From NCBI GenBank assembly GCA_947852905.1, contig CANTVF010000007.1, positions 62,001 through 126,000 on the forward strand: a stretch of DNA of 64,000 bases, written 5' to 3'. The notes under the pieces are model-generated. The model searched no databases. It had not been told where the DNA came from and was given only the letters and a program-made list of their open reading frames with translations. The stretch's first letter is position 1. Each line of letters opens with the position of its first letter. Of the stretch, positions 9,458 through 17,028 are shown piece by piece. Made by a program: the position numbers and the translations under genes. This DNA comes from an uncultured Tidjanibacter sp. (GTDB taxonomy: Bacteria > Bacteroidota > Bacteroidia > Bacteroidales > Rikenellaceae).

Positions 9458-9508
9458 ATAATACGACATAAGGCTGCTATGTAAGATAGCAGCCTTATGT
9501 CGTATTAT
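9458..9508. terminator. Perfect 23-bp stem-loop ending the hut operon
   Basis: 23 nt at 9458-9480 are perfectly repeated in inverse at 9486-9508 with a 5-nt loop. It lies just after hutI and has A/T-rich feet on both sides, so it can act in either direction. Confidence 0.75.
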
Positions 9509-9919
9509 CCCACGAATGTAATATTCGTCTGAAAGCATTATTTAAAATGTTACGCACAACGACGCTAATGGAGAACTTCGGCTTCAAAATCGGTCTCAAC
9601 GACAGACAGAAACACGCATCAACAGCAAACATCTATTCTACAAAGGTGCAATCGGAAGAACCCAAATGAAAATTTACGACTGAAAAGGCAGGTTTCCAAA
9701 TGGTCAAAGCCCTTAAAAACAAAACCTGTATCTTAATTGAAGGACAACCGATCAGGGAATAGTTCTAAGTTGTTCTCATCCATTAGAAGAACAGTTGCGA
9801 CATTCCCAAAGGAGAGAAACATTGGGTGATATAACTTTCCACCAACGGGAAACAGCGAGTTTATGTTTTCGGAAAACCACAACTGTTTGTAATTCTCCCC
9901 GGTTGCCGTAATATTTACA
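9509..9919. other. Intergenic stretch between hutI and the AraC-type regulator
   Basis: A+T-richer than the hut genes. It contains a 40-codon open frame on the plus strand (9547-9669) and a 79-codon frame on the minus strand (9733-9972) that overlaps the end of the AraC gene. Neither shows a recognisable domain or clear start signal. No repeat or RNA is evident. Confidence 0.4.
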
Positions 9920-10789
9920 CTACCTGTCACAGTTAACCATATAACTCTTTTTATATCTCCCCGGTGAAACACCCATTGCCTTTGTGAACACCCTTATAAA
10001 ATGAGGAATGTCATTAAATCCCACGATATAACCTATTTCAGAAACAGATTTCTGAGAATGCTTCAATAACTCACAAGCCGTGTGCAACCTATATTGGGTA
10101 AGGAATTGAGAAAAGGACATTCCTTTATACCGCTTAAACCAAATACAGAATGCTGAACGGTTCATACCTACTTCTGTAGCAACGTCATTCAAGGTAATCT
10201 TACGGGCATAATACGCCATGACATATTCGCTGACTTGCTGCATACGCCGTATATCACGGTCTATGCGTATAGGTTTTCCTGCAAATGTATGGTCTGAAGT
10301 CGTAAAGATAAAAGGAAGCAAGCGCAGCATTTCGCACAAACGACCCAATTCATCCTTGCCACTCATTTCAGACAATGCCCTACGTATTATTGCAGAACTT
10401 TTCGTTCCAAACTTCAATGCGTCAGTAGGAAACACTGTTTCCGACAACCTGTTTCTCAGCTCTGGAAATACGTCGATGCATCGCTGTACCCAATAGTGGC
10501 TAAAAGCTACCATCAGATAACCGATGCACCCGTCCGCATCTGCCGATTCCGGCGCATAAATCCATCGGTGCAACATGGACGGAGGTATCAACACCACGTC
10601 ATTTTCCATAAAAGGCTGCATAGTATCGCCCGCTATCCTATTTCCATGACCATGCACGACACAGTACAGTTCCCATGCGTCGTGCTGATGCAGTTTAGCC
10701 TCGAGATCTATCTCTATACGCTGCTCGATGAAGAAAAACGAATGGTCTTCTACTTCGGGCAACTCATAAGGTATTACAGTCTCATTCAT
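9920..10789 (-). CDS. AraC-family transcriptional regulator
   Basis: About 289 residues from the chosen start (MNETVIPYELPE). The frame opens at 10837, but a -7 box at 10811-10818 puts transcription start downstream of that. The N-terminal cupin-like sensor region has HQHDAWELYCVVHG and PPSMLHRWIY. The C-terminal double helix-turn-helix spans roughly residues 190-285 (ITLNDVATEVGMNRSAFCIW, then VSEIGYIVGFNDIPHFIRVF and GVSPGRYK), the standard AraC signature. Divergent from a nitroreductase gene 114 bp away, which it plausibly regulates; the effector is unknown. Base composition is visibly richer in A+T than the hut genes. Confidence 0.88.
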   Translation of the reverse strand: MNETVIPYELPEVEDHSFFFIEQRIEIDLEAKLHQHDAWELYCVVHGHGNRIAGDTMQPFMENDVVLIPPSMLHRWIYAPESADADGCIGYLMVAFSHYWVQRCIDVFPELRNRLSETVFPTDALKFGTKSSAIIRRALSEMSGKDELGRLCEMLRLLPFIFTTSDHTFAGKPIRIDRDIRRMQQVSEYVMAYYARKITLNDVATEVGMNRSAFCIWFKRYKGMSFSQFLTQYRLHTACELLKHSQKSVSEIGYIVGFNDIPHFIRVFTKAMGVSPGRYKKSYMVNCDR

Positions 10790-10810
10790 AAAGTGAAAGC
10801 ACGACACATA

Positions 10811-10818
10811 CAAATATA
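10811..10818 (-). promoter_or_regulatory. -7 box (TATATTTG) for the AraC-family gene
   Basis: TAnnTTTG match 21 bp upstream of the ATG at 10789. It decides the start choice, because the longer frame would begin upstream of transcription. Confidence 0.5.
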
Positions 10819-10866
10819 CGACAAACATAAGACACAATAACGCAAATAAGCAACAATTCAGTGATA

Positions 10867-10874
10867 TAATTTTG
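10867..10874 (+). promoter_or_regulatory. -7 box (TAATTTTG) for the nitroreductase
   Basis: TAnnTTTG match 29 bp before the ATG, in the divergent gap shared with the AraC-type regulator. Confidence 0.5.
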
Positions 10875-10903
10875 CCGACGTAATCAGTAAATTTCTTTTA
10901 CGT

Positions 10904-11530
10904 ATGGATTTTTATGAAGTATTGGAAAAACGACGCACTTACCGTGACTTTTCCAACCGTGAAGTAAGCGATGAGATTTTGCACAGAGTTATCGAAGCTG
11001 CATTCAAAGCTCCGACCAATGACCACCTGCGCCAATTGGAGTTTGTCGTAGTGCGCGACCGTGAACACATCGCCAAAGTTATTGCTCCGATTACCAAGAA
11101 TATGGAGAAGTTTAAAGTTCTTGTTTCCGAGGTAGACGAGTCTGGTGACGAGGACAAAATGACGATGTTCGCCGACGCTTTGCCAAAACAGCAAAAAATG
11201 CTCATGGAAAGCGGATTGCTCATCATTCCGTTTTTCCGCCAACTGACATGTTCTTTGCTCTCACCTACGGAACAAAGCTCTCTCAACTATTTTGCCTCGG
11301 CCTGGTGTGCGTTGGAAAACATGTTGCTTGCCGCCACTGCGGAAGGGCTTGGAGCAGTGTTCCATATACCCGTAGGTGATGAAGCTGAGAAGATAAAAGG
11401 CATAGTCCATGCACCCCAAGGGTATGAATTCACGTGTTTGTTAACAATAGGATATCCCACTGAAAATGCTTTTTTGCCAAAACAAAAAGAAATCAATACC
11501 GAAGATAGGATACATTTGAATACGTGGTAA
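10904..11530 (+). CDS. Nitroreductase-family flavoprotein
   Basis: A 208-residue protein. The N-terminal EVLEKRRTYRDFSNREVSDE and APTNDHLRQLEFVVV near residue 38 fit the FMN-binding nitroreductase fold; WCALENMLLAATAEGLGAVF near 130 is the conserved central helix. Known role: homodimeric FMN enzymes that use NAD(P)H to reduce nitro compounds, quinones or other electron acceptors. The true substrate cannot be read from sequence. It stands alone downstream of its own promoter, divergent from an AraC-type regulator, and ends in a strong hairpin 112 bp downstream. The pair looks like a self-contained regulator/enzyme unit. Confidence 0.87.
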   Translation: MDFYEVLEKRRTYRDFSNREVSDEILHRVIEAAFKAPTNDHLRQLEFVVVRDREHIAKVIAPITKNMEKFKVLVSEVDESGDEDKMTMFADALPKQQKMLMESGLLIIPFFRQLTCSLLSPTEQSSLNYFASAWCALENMLLAATAEGLGAVFHIPVGDEAEKIKGIVHAPQGYEFTCLLTIGYPTENAFLPKQKEINTEDRIHLNTW

Positions 11531-11642
11531 GTAATTGCTGATCCTGTATTTGAATAGTGATAAAACTGTTTTCCTTTTTCCACAGCATTATTTTCCTATT
11601 TGTACATCTGCAAGAGTTATTCTCACAAGCAAAGCCTATGCA

Positions 11643-11673
11643 GACTGTGGCAACCGGGATAGTTGCCACAGTC
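11643..11673 (+). terminator. Hairpin downstream of the nitroreductase
   Basis: A 12-bp perfect stem (GACTGTGGCAAC with its complement at 11662-11673) and 7-nt loop. T-rich sequence follows only weakly. Confidence 0.5.
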
Positions 11674-11764
11674 ATTACCCGTAAATAGAATATTTTCTAA
11701 CGAATTCGATTTCAAGAAAATATACTCTTCACACAGACTTAACATAAAATCGTTACAAAAACAA

Positions 11765-11793
11765 GTCTACCGGCTTCATTGAAACCGGTAGAC
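11765..11793 (-). terminator. Hairpin ending the second BACON lipoprotein cassette
   Basis: A 9-bp stem (GTCTACCGG pairing with 11785-11793) 53 bp beyond the stop of the lipoprotein gene ending at 11846. On the minus strand it is followed by a short T-rich stretch (ACTTGTTTTTG). Confidence 0.55.
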
Positions 11794-11845
11794 ACCTGTA
11801 ACTACCGCATCATAACAAACCGATGCGGCATGTCATTTCATTACA

Positions 11846-13339
11846 TCATTTTGTAGAAAATATATCCACGTCGCCAGTCCATGTCCCCTTGAGGGCGTTG
11901 CCGAGGTCGTCCTTGGTATCGAAAATAAAGGTGTAGTTATCGCCTTCGTTATGTTTGACTTCCACAGTACCCTCTACTATCGGAGCGGAATTCAAGGTAG
12001 GCTGTCTGTTATCGTTAAATTCGTCTACGTCATCTTCGTATTCGAGATAATAAAAGTTCGGATATAATCTGAAACTCGATGTGGATCCTACGCCTGCCTC
12101 TATGCTTCCGCTATCTTTTTTAGTATGCAGAGGATAAGGTTCCACAACCGAATAAACACTCTCCTCTATGGAATAATCCTTGGCTTCATTAACTTCCACA
12201 CGCGATACTATCAAATTAAATTTGATCTTATTATATCTCATAGCATCGACCGTTTCTATCATAGTAACCTCCCATTCGCTATTTACAACGTTAGGATCAA
12301 GACTCTCGTCATTCTCTTCCGGAAGCCACGGCGCAATCTGTGCCTTACATGTCATGGTCTTGGAAGAAATGTCTATGTCAGAAGTCAGTGTCGAGAGGTG
12401 ATCTTCGTATGCGGCCTGCACTATCGGTATGCGCACTTCCGGTTTCTCAGCCCAGTCGGTCGTAAGTACGAGCCATGCATGCCGTTCCTCATAATCCGAG
12501 TTGGATTCTTGTAAAACCACATTAACGCCGGCATCCAAAATATATATCTTAAGCCAATCGGTATTTCCGCCTTCAACATCCGACTCCAACGCAGCTTCCC
12601 AATTAACGCTGACAGCAGTAATACCGACTACATGATCTGAAATTCCAACATTCTTATTAAAGTGGAATTCTACCTTTTCGGTATCCACCTCGAATTCGGG
12701 CGGGAGTATCTTGCCCTCCTGCACTACGAGAACGGTCTCGGCTTTCACCGATTTGTCGTTCGGAGTAACGGTTATTTCGCCTTCGCGCGACTTGGTGTCG
12801 GGATTGTCGGATACGGTGACAGTGAACTTACCCTCGCCGGGAGTGACTGTTATCCAGTCGGCCGCGGCTGCGGCTTCCCATGTGAAATCGCCCGTTATGG
12901 TCACTGTCACTTCCTGCGCAGCGGCTCCCTCGCCGACGAAATCGAGCCGCAGCGGCTTGAGCGTCATGGTGTACTCTACGGGATTGTCCGATGCTTTCTG
13001 CATGACGGTAACGGTGCGTTCCTTGACATCGGCGTTGTCGGTGGGTTTTACGGTTATCATCGCGTTGCGGCTTTCGCCTTTGAGGTTTTCTTTCGCCGAA
13101 ACGGAAAGTGTCTCCCCGTCGCGCGAGACGGTCAGCCATTCCTCAACGCCCGGAGCGAGCGAGTAGTCCCATTCCACATTCACGGCCTTTACCGTTACGG
13201 TCTGCACCGCACCTCCGGAGGCTTCCAAGACCAGTTCCGACGGCTCTATGGTCAAAGACGCAGCCGTCTCCGGTTTATCTGTTTCACACCCTACGGCGAG
13301 CATGGCAGCCATAAAGATAAAAATAAAATTCTTTTTCAT
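11846..13339 (-). CDS. BACON-domain surface lipoprotein, copy 2 of the downstream cassette gene
   Basis: About 497 residues from MKKNFIFIFMAAMLAVGCE, a lipoprotein signal with Cys near residue 18 followed by ETDKPE, acidic as expected for surface export in Bacteroidetes. Three BACON-like beta units follow, about residues 30-115, 125-210 and 220-315, with WLTVS, WITVTPGEG and WLKIY at equivalent positions. A C-terminal beta-rich region ends in DDLGNALKGTWTGDV. BACON units are associated with surface polysaccharide or mucin-related lipoproteins; ligand unknown. It is a paralogue of the gene at 15426-16892. 341 nt are identical between them (12771-13111) and a 62-nt block near the 3' end (11877-11938), while the third unit and C-terminus have diverged. 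Confidence 0.75.
   Translation of the reverse strand: MKKNFIFIFMAAMLAVGCETDKPETAASLTIEPSELVLEASGGAVQTVTVKAVNVEWDYSLAPGVEEWLTVSRDGETLSVSAKENLKGESRNAMITVKPTDNADVKERTVTVMQKASDNPVEYTMTLKPLRLDFVGEGAAAQEVTVTITGDFTWEAAAAADWITVTPGEGKFTVTVSDNPDTKSREGEITVTPNDKSVKAETVLVVQEGKILPPEFEVDTEKVEFHFNKNVGISDHVVGITAVSVNWEAALESDVEGGNTDWLKIYILDAGVNVVLQESNSDYEERHAWLVLTTDWAEKPEVRIPIVQAAYEDHLSTLTSDIDISSKTMTCKAQIAPWLPEENDESLDPNVVNSEWEVTMIETVDAMRYNKIKFNLIVSRVEVNEAKDYSIEESVYSVVEPYPLHTKKDSGSIEAGVGSTSSFRLYPNFYYLEYEDDVDEFNDNRQPTLNSAPIVEGTVEVKHNEGDNYTFIFDTKDDLGNALKGTWTGDVDIFSTK
12771..13111. repeat. 341-nt identity block, copy 2 (twin at 16324-16664)
   Basis: Read base by base, this block is identical to 16324-16664, with a constant offset of 3553. 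It encodes the first and second BACON units. Flanking sequence inside the same genes already differs at several positions, so the block has sharp edges. Confidence 0.85.
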
Positions 13340-13482
13340 TTTCAATATTAGTGTTTAATATTTGTCAAAAAAATATCCCGCATACATCATACTCCGGAGA
13401 TAATATTACCGGAACACCAACCTAATCTTTTAAACCTAAACTACTTACCTTAATGAGATACGGGGTATGCATATATCAGATT

Positions 13483-14934
13483 TTAATTTTCTTTCGGACT
13501 CGGAGATACTATCCATGTAACAGTACGCACAATAGGTCCCAAATCCTTGGATTGTGCCTTCAGTGTTCCGTTCGGACATACATATGTAATGTAACCGAAA
13601 GAGACATGAATTCCGTAATTCTCATATACCCAATCTTCTACGCTGCCGAGCATCACACCATTGTCTATATCGACCACTGCGCCCGACGTAGGTATTACAG
13701 TACCGTTGGTAATGAACCCTATACCGTCATCAGTCGCAGTCACACCTCCGCCGTCATGAGTCGGGAAAGTAGTTACCTCACCTGTTTCGGTATTTAAAAA
13801 TCCCGGGTATTTGACCCAATTTCCCACATCTCCATGTTCCTCTCTATAAATACCGGCGATATACTTACCATTTGGACTTATGTTGGTACATTGCGCCTGA
13901 ACAGTCATGCCGTCTACTTCGACTCTTGTTATAAGTTTACCATTTACTTCGGTTTTAAATTCCTCTATTCTATCCCTCGCAACATAATCCACCTGATACT
14001 TACCCGATGCGTCTTTCTTCCAATAAACCATGCCGAAATCGTTATTATCCCACGTGGAGCCGTAAAGAACGGAACCGTCATGGCTCATGCCGCGTAATAA
14101 GATACCTGTACTGTGCGGTTGATTATGGTAATTAAGTTCCGGAATCGGCAACACTTCGGCGACTCCGTCAGTCCATAATGCCGGCATATACTGAATCCCT
14201 TCACTACGAGGTCTACTAACATAACCTCCCCACAGACGACCGTCGGCCGATACGCACTGTACATGACCGCCGTATTTATACTCTTCCGGAGCCTGTACTT
14301 TTGTAATATTCCCTTCCAAATCGATAATAACGCAATCATTACCTTTAGTATTCAGGAAAAATGCCTGTCCCTGATCGGTAACGGCATACGGTTTCTCAAT
14401 AGCAAACAATGAATTCGGAATTTCTGCCACTTCATGCCACTCGCCTGTTTCTGTATCAATGAAAATGACGCGGCTTATATAAGAATTATCTTCTTGCAAT
14501 TCCGGGATCCGTCCTGCTATGTAACGTCCGTTAGGCGATACGACCGCCCCTAAATCAAATTGTATAGGATAACGGTACGTCCATTCATTATATGTATTAC
14601 CTAATTGATAAACGTACACCGTCTCGCTCGCCTGTCCGCATGTAATTATAATTTTACCCCCACGCATCTCTGTAGCATCGATATTGTCCTGCACGTTGAT
14701 TACTGCGCCACCGGCTGTTTGCTCGACGATCTCGATCCACGATACGGATGCCTCGGCCTGCCACTGGCCGGAAGCCTCTATTGCGACGGTCTGCGGCTCG
14801 TTGTCCTTGTACTGGAACGAGTAGGTCGTCTCTTCCAAGCGGACGAACTGGATGTCTTCGTCGATTTTCGCGCAGCCGGCCAACAACATCAGCGATGCCG
14901 GTAAAAGGGCTGCGAGTTTGTAAACACTCCTCAT
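13483..14934 (-). CDS. BACON plus propeller-like repeat lipoprotein, copy 2 of the upstream cassette gene
   Basis: 483 residues. The signal peptide MRSVYKLAALLPASLMLLAGC is followed by AKIDED, a lysine/acidic pattern resembling the Bacteroidetes surface-export signal. A single BACON-like unit occupies about residues 30-115 (WQAEASVSWIEIVEQ). The rest carries repeated SPNGRYIAGRIPE, SADGRLWGGY, SHDGSVLYGSTWDN and SPNGKYIAGIYREE motifs, which I read as blades of a beta-propeller (WD40/TolB-like). Enzymatic residues are not evident. It is followed after 143 bp by the second cassette gene. The first 203 nt or so of the coding region (14726-14928) are identical to the paralogue at 17029-18474, whereas the propeller part has diverged. 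Confidence 0.72.
   Translation of the reverse strand: MRSVYKLAALLPASLMLLAGCAKIDEDIQFVRLEETTYSFQYKDNEPQTVAIEASGQWQAEASVSWIEIVEQTAGGAVINVQDNIDATEMRGGKIIITCGQASETVYVYQLGNTYNEWTYRYPIQFDLGAVVSPNGRYIAGRIPELQEDNSYISRVIFIDTETGEWHEVAEIPNSLFAIEKPYAVTDQGQAFFLNTKGNDCVIIDLEGNITKVQAPEEYKYGGHVQCVSADGRLWGGYVSRPRSEGIQYMPALWTDGVAEVLPIPELNYHNQPHSTGILLRGMSHDGSVLYGSTWDNNDFGMVYWKKDASGKYQVDYVARDRIEEFKTEVNGKLITRVEVDGMTVQAQCTNISPNGKYIAGIYREEHGDVGNWVKYPGFLNTETGEVTTFPTHDGGGVTATDDGIGFITNGTVIPTSGAVVDIDNGVMLGSVEDWVYENYGIHVSFGYITYVCPNGTLKAQSKDLGPIVRTVTWIVSPSPKEN
14726..14928. repeat. 203-nt identity block, copy 2 (twin at 18266-18468)
   Basis: Identical base for base to 18266-18468 (offset 3540). It covers the signal peptide and most of the BACON unit. 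Beyond the start codon the leader and promoter box are also conserved. Confidence 0.85.
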
Positions 14935-15008
14935 GATAAGATTAATTTAGTTAACAGTTAAATAAAATTTATTTTCAGAAAAACTTACTACATCGAATTT
15001 TCGTTATT

Positions 15009-15016
15009 CAAAATTA
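15009..15016 (-). promoter_or_regulatory. -7 box (TAATTTTG) of cassette 2
   Basis: Minus-strand TAnnTTTG match 74 bp upstream of the ATG at 14934. The same box, at the same distance and in similar context, precedes cassette 1 (18548-18555), so it was probably duplicated with the genes. Confidence 0.5.
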
Positions 15017-15250
15017 AGTAAAACAGACACTCATTCCGTTAGTTACTTGAATATATTAAACTGTTATTCTGATATTTAGGACGTAATGCAGTTTCGTTAT
15101 ATCGGAAATCAGCAGCCGATTATACACCTCTCGATCCAGCCGTCGGATAGTAACGAATGGAATGTCCGGCGGATCCTTGGTATTCGTATAGTTCTCGTAT
15201 GAAGCGTGTTATGACGTTTGACGGATTGCAACCGTAGTGCACACTATACG

Positions 15251-15288
15251 AAAATGTCGTACTACCCATATGGGTAGTACGACATTTT
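15251..15288. terminator. Perfect 38-bp palindrome downstream of cassette 1
   Basis: 19 nt (AAAATGTCGTACTACCCAT) followed directly by its exact complement, giving an A-stem-T terminator form usable on both strands. It sits 138 bp past the stop at 15426. Confidence 0.6.
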
Positions 15289-15362
15289 ACACATCAATCA
15301 GCAACAGGAAACACGATATCCGATACTGTCGCCGTAAGCAAGCCGTTACCGATAACAAACAA

Positions 15363-15393
15363 TCGGCAGGAAGATGCGAATACCTCCTGCCGA
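15363..15393 (-). terminator. Hairpin just after cassette 1
   Basis: TCGGCAGGA (15363-15371) pairs with 15385-15393 across 13 nt, 33 bp beyond the stop codon at 15426. T-run weak. Confidence 0.4.
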
Positions 15394-15425
15394 CTTGTAT
15401 ATGAGTTACTGATATCCGAGAGCGT

Positions 15426-16892
15426 CTATGCCTTTATTTCGACATCGCCCGTCCATGTCCCCTTGAGGGCGTTGCCGAGGTCGTCCTTGGTATCGAAAAT
15501 AAAGGTGTAGTTGTTGCCTCCGTTATGTTTAACCTCCACGGTACCCTCTACTATAGGAGCCGAGTTGAGTACGGTCTTGCTGTCCTCATATTCGAGATAG
15601 TAAAAGTTCGGATATTTGTTGAATGAGGATCTGGCTGCGGTACCGGCTTCTATATGCCCCGATTCTTTTTTACTGCCTGTATCGAAAGGTTTTATGACGG
15701 TATATACACGTTCCTCTATCGAGTATTCTCCGGCTTCGTTATGTTCCACCCGCGAGGCGATCAACTTGAACTTGATCTGGTTATAGGCGGTACCGTTCAG
15801 ACTCTCCGTCATCTTGATATCCCATTCGCTGTTGACGACATTCGGATTGACAGTCTCGTCATTGTCCGCCGGATCCCATGGTGAAGTGGAGGCTGTACAT
15901 GTCAGCGTCTTAGACGAAACATCCACATCGGAAACGATTGTCGAAAGGTGATCTTCATAGGCGGCCTGCACTATCGGTATGCGCACTTCCGGTTTTTCCG
16001 CCCAGTCGGTAGTGAATACGAGCCACGCGCGACGTTCTTCGTATGCACCATTGGATTCCCAAAGAACGACGTTAACCTTATTTTGGTTTTCCATTACCGA
16101 AAGATTGAGCCATTCGGTACTGCCTCCATCTTCGGCAACCAGCGACGCCTCCCATTTTACACTTACCGCCGTCACGTTTACTATGCGACTGTTATTGCCT
16201 ATGTTTTTGTTGAACGGATACGATATCTCTTCGGTATCCACCTCGAATTCGGGCGGAAGTATCTTGCCCTCCTGCACTACGAGTACGGTCTCGGCTTTCA
16301 CCGACTTGTCGTTCGGAGTGACCGTTATTTCGCCTTCGCGCGACTTGGTGTCGGGATTGTCGGATACGGTGACAGTGAACTTACCCTCGCCGGGAGTGAC
16401 TGTTATCCAGTCGGCCGCGGCTGCGGCTTCCCATGTGAAATCGCCCGTTATGGTCACTGTCACTTCCTGCGCAGCGGCTCCCTCGCCGACGAAATCGAGC
16501 CGCAGCGGCTTGAGCGTCATGGTGTACTCTACGGGATTGTCCGATGCTTTCTGCATGACGGTAACGGTGCGTTCCTTGACATCGGCGTTGTCGGTGGGTT
16601 TTACGGTTATCATCGCGTTGCGGCTTTCGCCTTTGAGGTTTTCTTTCGCCGAAACGGAAAGTGTATCCCCGTCGCGCGAGACGGTCAGCCACTCCTCAAC
16701 GCCCGGAGCGAGCGAGTAATCCCATTCCACATTCACGGCCTTTACCGTTACGGTCTGCACCTCACCTCCGGCGGCTTCCAAGACCAGTTCCGACGGCTCG
16801 GTAGTCAGGGACGGCTGCGTCTCTATCTTCTCACCCTTGCATCCTGCGATCATCATGGCGATCGCAAACAGAAACAATATGTTCCTTTTCAT
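15426..16892 (-). CDS. BACON-domain surface lipoprotein, copy 1 of the downstream cassette gene
   Basis: 488 residues starting MKRNILFLFAIAMMIAGC, a lipoprotein signal with Cys at residue 18, then KGEKIE. The order is the same as in the paralogue at 11846: BACON-like units at about residues 28-113, 123-208 and 218-310, then a C-terminal beta-rich region ending TWTGDVEIKA. The first two units are almost identical in protein and largely identical in DNA to copy 2. The third unit (for example LVAEDGGSTEWLNLSVMENQ) and the middle of the C-terminal region are clearly different. It lies 136 bp downstream of its cassette partner, in the same direction. Binding to glycans or host glycoproteins is a family-based guess only. 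Confidence 0.75.
   Translation of the reverse strand: MKRNILFLFAIAMMIAGCKGEKIETQPSLTTEPSELVLEAAGGEVQTVTVKAVNVEWDYSLAPGVEEWLTVSRDGDTLSVSAKENLKGESRNAMITVKPTDNADVKERTVTVMQKASDNPVEYTMTLKPLRLDFVGEGAAAQEVTVTITGDFTWEAAAAADWITVTPGEGKFTVTVSDNPDTKSREGEITVTPNDKSVKAETVLVVQEGKILPPEFEVDTEEISYPFNKNIGNNSRIVNVTAVSVKWEASLVAEDGGSTEWLNLSVMENQNKVNVVLWESNGAYEERRAWLVFTTDWAEKPEVRIPIVQAAYEDHLSTIVSDVDVSSKTLTCTASTSPWDPADNDETVNPNVVNSEWDIKMTESLNGTAYNQIKFKLIASRVEHNEAGEYSIEERVYTVIKPFDTGSKKESGHIEAGTAARSSFNKYPNFYYLEYEDSKTVLNSAPIVEGTVEVKHNGGNNYTFIFDTKDDLGNALKGTWTGDVEIKA
16324..16664. repeat. 341-nt identity block, copy 1 (twin at 12771-13111)
   Basis: See the twin: same bases throughout, with differences appearing immediately outside (for example at 16323 and 16665). 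Confidence 0.85.
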
Positions 16893-16926
16893 TTTAAGTT
16901 CGTATTTATAGGTATTGATAAAAAAT

Positions 16927-17019
16927 ATACTCCGTATACGCTTGCGCCGTTTCGTTTGCCGGCAACATCAACCTAATCTTATATAAACCACTTTAACCAT
17001 AAACAGGTATACGGAGTAT
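16927..17019 (-). promoter_or_regulatory. Inverted repeat spanning the intra-cassette gap of copy 1
   Basis: ATACTCCGTATAC (16927-16939) is exactly complementary to 17007-17019, enclosing 67 nt between the two genes of cassette 1. It could fold the intercistronic mRNA. Cassette 2 has only a weaker 6-bp version at the same place. Confidence 0.35.
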
Positions 17020-17028
17020 CTGTGTTCG

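Larger units (their letters stand above)
14935..15425. other. Gap between the two lipoprotein cassettes
   Basis: Holds the promoter region of the downstream cassette (box at 15009-15016), and two stem-loops of the upstream cassette (15251-15288 and 15363-15393). The remaining ~200 bp shows no gene-like frame. Confidence 0.6.

Noticed and set aside
9733..9972. 79-codon minus-strand frame overlapping the end of the AraC-type gene
   Set aside because: Starts inside the AraC coding region, has no promoter or recognisable domain, and the overlap of 53 bp in another frame is unusual for this compact genome.
12662..13351. Tandem repeats in the BACON genes as a possible CRISPR-like or phase-variation array
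   Set aside because: The repeats are protein-domain repeats within coding sequence, not short regularly spaced DNA repeats. No CRISPR array or invertible promoter was found.
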